Below are positions 50,919 through 55,212 of a stretch of 55,212 nucleotides of DNA, in pieces; the stretch's first letter is position 1; every line of letters starts with the position of its first letter. The notes below the pieces were generated by a model, which was not told where the DNA came from, did not search any database, and worked only from the letters and a program-made list of their open reading frames with translations. Position numbers and translations under genes: made by a program. Origin of the DNA: JAXLWB01 sp046328715 (GTDB taxonomy: Bacteria > Chloroflexota > Anaerolineae > Caldilineales > Caldilineaceae); NCBI GenBank assembly GCA_046328715.1, contig JAXLWB010000066.1, forward strand, positions 1 to 55,212, in the 5' to 3' direction.

Positions 50919-51376
50919 TAACTTTCCTTCTCTACCTTAATCTCCTGCGATTCGTCAGGGACGGATGGCTGATTTTTCTTGGTCTCAGCATTGAACTTGG
51001 CAAGTTGGTCGTTGAGGCTTTGAATTCCCACGCGCAGACCATCGACCGCTTCCTGGGCGACTTTGCTGTTGCGCACCTGATCACCCACTGACGACATCAC
51101 TTCCTCGGCCTTGTTGAACAAGTTGCGCGCTGACTCATTTTCACCGACCTGCTTCAACCCTTCGCTCAAACTATTGGCCGCGCTCGAGATCCCTTTGCTG
51201 ATTTCGACCTCCAGTTCCTTCCGTTGATCACTGTTCCAGGCAGTACGAATCGCCTCAATCAGTTGGCCGCCCAGACGATTCAACTCGTTGAGCAATTGAT
51301 CGACGCTGTTAGACCCTTGGTCACTGGATTGGCCCTGCTGATTCTCCGATTGGTTTGGAGTGGATTGCTCGCTCAT
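50918..51376 (-). CDS. Acidic helical protein, unknown
   Basis: About 152 residues: a Gln/Ser-rich N-terminus (EQSTPNQSENQQGQSSDQG), then amphipathic helices (LLNELNRLGGQLIEAIRTAW; ISKGISSAANSLSEGLKQVG; RNSKVAQEAVDGL) that could form a coiled coil or apolipoprotein-like bundle, and a charged tail. Soluble, without Cys. AAGGAG precedes ATG 51376. The 27-bp dispersed repeat lies about 55-80 bases upstream in the promoter-like orientation. Possibly a surface- or stress-associated protein; no family recognised. Confidence 0.75.
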   Translation of the reverse strand: MSEQSTPNQSENQQGQSSDQGSNSVDQLLNELNRLGGQLIEAIRTAWNSDQRKELEVEISKGISSAANSLSEGLKQVGENESARNLFNKAEEVMSSVGDQVRNSKVAQEAVDGLRVGIQSLNDQLAKFNAETKKNQPSVPDESQEIKVEKES

Positions 51377-51428
51377 GCGTTTCTCCTTCATCAAAAATAC
51401 ACCTAAACTTGACCTGCATCGTGGGGTG

Positions 51429-51455
51429 AAAAGTGCCGGTCAAATTTTCAATATC
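51429..51455 (-). repeat. Dispersed 27-bp repeat, copy 3 (inverted)
   Basis: On the minus strand it begins TATTGAAAATTTGACC and ends GGCACTTTTCA, nearly identical to the copies at 70-96 and 385-411. It lies 53 bases before the start of the unknown gene at 51376, pointing toward it. Confidence 0.75.
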
Positions 51456-51573
51456 GGTTCCTTGTCATTTTCGCAAGAAAGCTCTGTCATTTCATGACAA
51501 TCGGCTGATGAATTGACACCAACTGATCTTTACTCGTAAACAATACGCAGGCTCACCCACCAGGTCGCGCCGA

Positions 51574-51765
51574 TCAATCGCAACCAATCTGTTTTAGGAT
51601 CGTCTGTACCTGCTGCGGATCGGCTGACAGTTCATGGACGCCCCATTCGGCATTGTAAAGATCATGGTATTGAGCCAGGACAACCGTGAAGGTCGTACCA
51701 TCCCTGCCGTCCAACTCGACACACCACACTTCAGACCGGGATAGGGCATGGCGCGCATCTCGCCT
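51574..51765 (-). pseudogene. Short open frame, possible gene remnant
   Basis: 63 codons open between stops, protein-like (SEVWCVELDGRDGTTFTVVL, then AQYHDLYNAEWGVHELSADP, ending QTILKQIGCD) but without a standard start or ribosome site except a GTG at codon 13. The composition resembles a C-terminal piece of a soluble beta-rich domain. I take it as a truncated remnant or an unannotated small gene. Confidence 0.4.
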
Positions 51766-51792
51766 CTAGGCGCAAAAAACGCTAGTGTAACT

Positions 51793-51834
51793 GGTAATTA
51801 GGTAAGTGTGTACTCACCCAATTGCCTAATTACC
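51793..51834. terminator. Hairpin behind methyltransferase gene
   Basis: GGTAATTAGGTAA (51793-51805) pairs with TTGCCTAATTACC (51822-51834) with one G-U pair. It follows the stop of the methyltransferase gene on the minus strand by six bases. Confidence 0.6.
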
Positions 51835-51839
51835 AAGAA

Positions 51840-52721
51840 TTACCCCTGATACGCTACATACACGATCCACTCCTGCGCATCATAGATCGCCTTGCCATCC
51901 CAATGCGGAAAGGTTTCGACCTTACCAAAGCCTGCCTGTTGCATCATGGCAACCATCTCTTCAACGGCATAACTCTGATCGCAGAGTAACACTTCGCTCA
52001 GCTTGCCCTGTTCCAAATCAAGGATCTGAAATCGCTCCAACGACAGTTTCTGTTCGGTGTCCCAAAAACGTTCACCCAGGTGCAGATAAGGTCGATCTCC
52101 CCACAGTCCTGTATTGTCAGTATACCACCATGTGCTGTTCTTTTTATCTACCCTTTCTTGATCCAGTAACTCGACGCAGAGCCTACCGCCTGGTTTTAAG
52201 GCTGCGGCTGTTTTAGCCAACAGCATCTGCGTTTCCTCTTTGGGAAAGACGCTCAATTGCCCATAAATAAAGGTTGCCGCATCAAATCTCCCACTTCCCC
52301 AATCTCCTGCCCGCACATCCTCTTCTCGAAATTGACAGCGTTCTACCACATTCTCTCGCTGGGCCAACCAACGCGCATACTCGATCGCCGCCGGACTAAA
52401 GTCGATTCCAGTCACCTCGCAGCCCCGTTTGGCAAATTCCACTGAATAGAGTCCTGGCCCACAGGTAATGTCGAGCAACTTCATGCCGGGCGCAAGCTGA
52501 AGATGCTCCCATAGCCATTCGACCTGCATTGCCCGCTCTGGCGTTCGGCGCGAGGCGGCACTGTGACTCTCGTCCAGATGTTCCTTTAACATCCGTTTGG
52601 CAAAGGTTGGCTCGTTCCAGGGCAGGTTGCCCCCATTCGTCCACGCCACCGGACGTTCTGGGCGCTGGTAGATTTTCCAGAGTGATTGGGCGAGTCGGCG
52701 TTGGGTAAGGGAAGAATTCAT
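51840..52721 (-). CDS. Class I SAM-dependent methyltransferase
   Basis: 293 residues. Motif I is LLDITCGPGLYSVEFAK, followed by EVTGIDFSPAAIEYAR and the acidic EEDVRAGDW, then FDAATFIYGQLSVF; the C-terminal part (~190-293) is an added beta-rich domain (STWWYTDNTGLWGDRPYLHL...) of the Mtase_25/31-like kind. Substrate unknown. AAGGAG nine bases before the ATG. The hairpin at 52754-52787 separates it from the M20D gene. Confidence 0.83.
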   Translation of the reverse strand: MNSSLTQRRLAQSLWKIYQRPERPVAWTNGGNLPWNEPTFAKRMLKEHLDESHSAASRRTPERAMQVEWLWEHLQLAPGMKLLDITCGPGLYSVEFAKRGCEVTGIDFSPAAIEYARWLAQRENVVERCQFREEDVRAGDWGSGRFDAATFIYGQLSVFPKEETQMLLAKTAAALKPGGRLCVELLDQERVDKKNSTWWYTDNTGLWGDRPYLHLGERFWDTEQKLSLERFQILDLEQGKLSEVLLCDQSYAVEEMVAMMQQAGFGKVETFPHWDGKAIYDAQEWIVYVAYQG

Positions 52722-52753
52722 CGAAGATTACTCCTTTTTGAGGAGATCATACA

Positions 52754-52787
52754 ACAACGCCGGACTCTCGAAAGAATCCGGCGTTGT
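52754..52787. terminator. Hairpin between M20D gene and methyltransferase
   Basis: ACAACGCCGGA (52754-52764) pairs perfectly with TCCGGCGTTGT (52777-52787). There is no T-run on the minus strand. Downstream at 52830-52858 an eight-base unit ACTGTC(T/C)(T/C)A-like repeats about four times just behind the M20D stop. Confidence 0.5.
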
Positions 52788-52860
52788 GCATCATGCTAAA
52801 TTCAGGGGTCCCGCTGGGACGGGGAATTACACTGTCTTACTGTCCAACTGTCCTACTGAC

Positions 52861-54072
52861 TCACTTCCCTGCATGTCGTTCAAGATACTCCATTGTGGCA
52901 TTCAGCATAATCGCGACGCCGGTTGGCATCATCCGCTCGTCCCAGTCGAAGCGCGGGTTGTGGTGAGGGGCGTTGAGCGGCTTGGCTGGGTCCTGTGCTC
53001 CAACAAAGAAGAAGCAGCCCGGTGCCCGATTGAGAAACTCGCTCATATCCTCGGCCACCATCTCGGGAGGAATCTCAATCACATCCTCGCTGGGCACAAC
53101 CGCTTGGGCGGCCAAACGCACAATCTCGGCCCCTTCCTCTGAATTGACCACCGAGCCAACGCCTGGCGTGAACTCGAACTTGCAGGTGGCTCCAAAAGCG
53201 GCGCAGATACTATTCGCCATCTCGTCCATGCGTTTGACAATCAGCTTCTGCACCGCTGGTTTGAACCAGCGGATGGTCCCTTGCAGGATAGCCTGTTCGG
53301 CGATGATGTTGCCCGCACCGCCTGCATTGAAGGTGCCGACGGTGACCACTGCCGCCTCAATCGGGTGAACGTTACGTGCGACGATGCTCTGCCAGGCCAC
53401 CACAATCTGGCTGGCGACGACGATCGCATCCACCGTTTCGTGCGGCATAGCGCCATGTCCGCCCTTGCCGATCACGGTGAGGGCAAACTTGTCGGCTCCC
53501 GCCATCAACTCGCCTGCCTGCACCACCACTTTGTTAAGCGGCATCCGGCTCATCAAGTGCAAGCCAAAGGAGGCGGCTGGTTTGGGATTGGTCAGCGCGC
53601 CATCGTTAATCATGGCCAGTGCCCCACCTGCTCCTTCCTCGCCCGGTTGGAAGATCAACTTGACCCGGCCAGGTAGCTGGCTGCGGTGCTGGGTCAGCAA
53701 CTTGGCCACGCCCATACCAATCGCCGTGTGTCCATCATGACCACAAGCGTGCATGACACCAGGATGCTCAGAGCGGAAGGCCACCTCCGTCTCTTCGAGA
53801 ATCGGAAGCGCATCCATATCAAAGCGCAGCATCAAGGTCGGTGCATCATCGGGCAGGTTGTCGCCTTCCACCATAGCGATCACGCCCGTCTTGCCGACCC
53901 CGGTGCTCACTTCCAGCCCAAGTTCGTGTAGATGTTCGGCAACCATGCCTGCCGTGCGCACTTCCTGAAAGGCCAATTCTGGATGTTTATGAATGTCTCG
54001 TCGCCAGGAGACGAGTTGCGGGAACAGCGCTTCGGCTTCTTGTTTGAAGGTGTTTGAAAGAATAGGATTCAT
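52861..54072 (-). CDS. M20D amidohydrolase (hippurate/N-acyl-amino acid hydrolase type)
   Basis: Zinc or manganese amidohydrolase of 403 residues that removes acyl groups from amino acids, cytoplasmic. Family marks: WRRDIHKHPELAFQE near the start, VMHACGHDGHTAIGMG with metal ligands Cys and His, FQPGEEGAGGA with the catalytic Glu, the dimerisation-domain GKGGHGAMPHETVDAI, and the final APHHNPRFDWDE. Substrate (N-acetyl-, hippuryl- or IAA-amino acid) unknown. Distinct from LysK, which belongs to another M20 branch. Confidence 0.92.
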   Translation of the reverse strand: MNPILSNTFKQEAEALFPQLVSWRRDIHKHPELAFQEVRTAGMVAEHLHELGLEVSTGVGKTGVIAMVEGDNLPDDAPTLMLRFDMDALPILEETEVAFRSEHPGVMHACGHDGHTAIGMGVAKLLTQHRSQLPGRVKLIFQPGEEGAGGALAMINDGALTNPKPAASFGLHLMSRMPLNKVVVQAGELMAGADKFALTVIGKGGHGAMPHETVDAIVVASQIVVAWQSIVARNVHPIEAAVVTVGTFNAGGAGNIIAEQAILQGTIRWFKPAVQKLIVKRMDEMANSICAAFGATCKFEFTPGVGSVVNSEEGAEIVRLAAQAVVPSEDVIEIPPEMVAEDMSEFLNRAPGCFFFVGAQDPAKPLNAPHHNPRFDWDERMMPTGVAIMLNATMEYLERHAGK

Positions 54073-54208
54073 GCGATTAGGAGGTTAGCGGATTGTAGTA
54101 GTTTGAGTATAAGGATTCGAATTCGCCGCATTGTGCCTGAATGAGCCAAAATCATCCAATAGTTGTGGATTCTAGCCTATCAAGGTCAATTACAACTGTT
54201 CCTGCAAT

Positions 54209-54703
54209 CTAATCCTGTAATGCTCGTCGCTTGCTATTAAGGAAAAAACAAATTGCATCAACAAAAATCCACAAATCTATTAGATAGCCTAGCATTTTCG
54301 TTGAATAAGGTTGCGCTCCAGCAATCAATGCACTTTGCTGTACACGAGTTGCTGTCGAATAAGTTCCAAACGGTATGTGCGTCAGTGCAACAAATGCCGC
54401 AACCTGTATAAGCAGACTCAAAACTAGCGTGACAGAAACTCGCAAGATCGCCTCACGCCTCCCAGCCTTGCTTCCGTTGACGTTGATAACGCGAACCTTA
54501 CTAATCCTTTTTCCAGGCGTTTGGCCTTTCGTTGCAATAAAATAGATTTGATAAAGCAAAATTAAGAAAGAAAGTATGATCGAAACGAGCGCAAATTGCG
54601 GAGATTTTCCTCTCATCCAGAAGATCAGAATGAAAAGTGGGAGCAAAATCAAAGCATCAGTCATTAATGCCGAAAATCGTGGTCCTACAGTTGCGTACCG
54701 CAT
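54209..54703 (-). CDS. RDD-family membrane protein
   Basis: 164 residues with three or four membrane helices (~15-32, 39-57, 91-110, 136-155) and the RDD marks: RFSALMTDALILLP at the N-terminus and the FIATKGQTPGKRISKVRVI segment after the second helix. RDD proteins are transport-like membrane proteins without a settled function. It lies downstream of the toxin gene on the same strand. Confidence 0.83.
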   Translation of the reverse strand: MRYATVGPRFSALMTDALILLPLFILIFWMRGKSPQFALVSIILSFLILLYQIYFIATKGQTPGKRISKVRVINVNGSKAGRREAILRVSVTLVLSLLIQVAAFVALTHIPFGTYSTATRVQQSALIAGAQPYSTKMLGYLIDLWIFVDAICFFLNSKRRALQD

Positions 54704-54731
54704 ACTTCTCCTTATCCTCTATTAACCATTT

Positions 54732-55178
54732 TTAGCTCAGGAAATCATCTAAACAAATATAGGGAATGGCCCTTAACTGTTTTTTCATCTGCACGTCATT
54801 GCCAAGAATGATTGTGCAACCAGCAATAAGTGCAGATGCAGCGACGATGGCATCGATCGCCTTTAGGTTTTCGCGTGCACGTATGCCTGCTGCCATCCCC
54901 AAGACAGTGCGAGAAATGTCTTGTACAACAACACCTGGCATCTCGTGAAGAAAAAGTTGGGTTTGGCGCAGTGCCAGCTTATTGTTGTCACGAATCGGTT
55001 TGACGAGCAGTTCCATTTCGGAGATGCCGGAAACAACCAATAAAATTTTTTGATTGAAAGCAGCTTCTAACACAACTCGACATAGCTCTATATAATGTGC
55101 ATAGCCATCTAAGGCATAGACACAGAAATTTGTATCAATTGCAATGCGTTGATGTTGTCGAAACAGATCTGCAATCAC
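54732..55178 (-). CDS. PIN-domain toxin (VapC-like)
   Basis: 148 residues with the PIN RNase fold. Acidic metal residues are D15 (IAIDTNFCVYAL), E54/E56 (GISEMELL), D109 (LKAIDAIVAAS) and D128 (LGNDVQM). It would cleave RNA when not held by its antitoxin. Start GTG 55178 overlaps the stop TGA of the upstream gene (GTGA), the usual antitoxin-toxin coupling. The partner is mostly outside the window. Confidence 0.87.
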   Translation of the reverse strand: MIADLFRQHQRIAIDTNFCVYALDGYAHYIELCRVVLEAAFNQKILLVVSGISEMELLVKPIRDNNKLALRQTQLFLHEMPGVVVQDISRTVLGMAAGIRARENLKAIDAIVAASALIAGCTIILGNDVQMKKQLRAIPYICLDDFLS

Positions 55179-55212
55179 TCCTCAACTCCACCATAGTTGG
55201 CTCGTTCCTCAC
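55175..55212 (-). CDS. Antitoxin, 3' end only (truncated by window edge)
   Basis: Only the last codons are visible: ...EERANYGGVEE followed by TGA at 55177-55175, four bases overlapping the PIN toxin start. Identified purely by position and overlap; family unknown. Confidence 0.5.
   Translation of the reverse strand, partial: EERANYGGVEE

Larger units (their letters stand above)
51377..51839. other. Spacer with repeat, gene remnant and hairpin
   Basis: 460 bases containing the inverted 27-bp repeat (51429-51455), a probable small gene or remnant on the minus strand (51574-51765) and a hairpin (51793-51834). Confidence 0.5.

Noticed and set aside
1..55212. Insertion sequences, phage genes or integrase/attachment sites
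   Set aside because: No transposase, integrase or terminal repeats with target duplications were seen; the tRNA-Glu 3' end is not duplicated nearby.

Overview
The window looks like a chromosomal segment of a member of the Chloroflexota, probably from the Caldilineae/Anaerolineae side. The reasons are: a complete LysW-dependent alpha-aminoadipate (AAA) lysine pathway of the Thermus/Deinococcus type; a STAND regulator that joins a sigma-region-4-like helix-turn-helix to an NB-ARC-like ATPase; several secreted LysM, SH3b and lipobox proteins; a tRNA gene without encoded CCA; and intergenic DNA rich in short heptamer/octamer repeats like the STRR repeats of cyanobacteria. The phylum call is inference from gene content, not from a marker gene.

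Layout. 1-8.4 kb: acyl-CoA dehydrogenase, a dead histidine-phosphatase/methyltransferase fusion, an EF-G-like GTPase, an Hpt phosphotransfer protein and a processive family 2 glycosyltransferase. 8.5-14.2 kb: a small conserved-looking protein, polA, a membrane protein and the STAND regulator. 14.2-24.5 kb: a 700-base spacer with four 11-bp direct repeats, a DJ-1-like protein, a secreted LysM protein, argS, serA, an SH3b lipoprotein and a second LysM protein with a duplicated N-terminal module. 24.9-38.7 kb: one unbroken minus-strand run of 16 genes holding the lysine pathway. 38.7-43 kb: a nitrilase-fold protein without its cysteine, tRNA-Glu, recO, SOS-controlled lexA and acpP. 43-55.2 kb: lipoproteins, PlsC-like acyltransferase, YbaK-type deacylase, TrmI, an SDR epimerase, a methyltransferase, an M20D amidohydrolase, an RDD membrane protein and a VapC-like toxin whose antitoxin runs off the window edge.

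The lysine run reads in transcription order (right to left): homocitrate synthase, Nudix, two unknown AT-rich genes, homoaconitase large subunit, GNAT acetyltransferase, homoaconitase small subunit, Nudix, homoisocitrate dehydrogenase, LysW, LysX, LysY, Asp/Glu racemase, LysZ, LysJ, LysK. Together these convert 2-oxoglutarate and acetyl-CoA to aminoadipate, attach it to the C-terminal Glu of LysW, and carry it to lysine on that carrier. Two things make this copy odd. LysJ carries a ~215-residue N-terminal domain resembling a PD-(D/E)XK nuclease, under the gene's only good ribosome binding site. And three pathway genes (lysK, homoisocitrate dehydrogenase, homoaconitase large subunit) contain in-frame insertions made of short tandem repeats of the kind otherwise seen between genes in this window.

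Other recurrent themes are pseudoenzymes (histidine phosphatase, nitrilase and DJ-1 folds lacking catalytic residues), a 27-bp dispersed intergenic repeat with a TTGACC core, and many hairpins built from directly repeated 7- or 8-mers and their inverse copies. All calls come from reading the sequence; no database search was possible.
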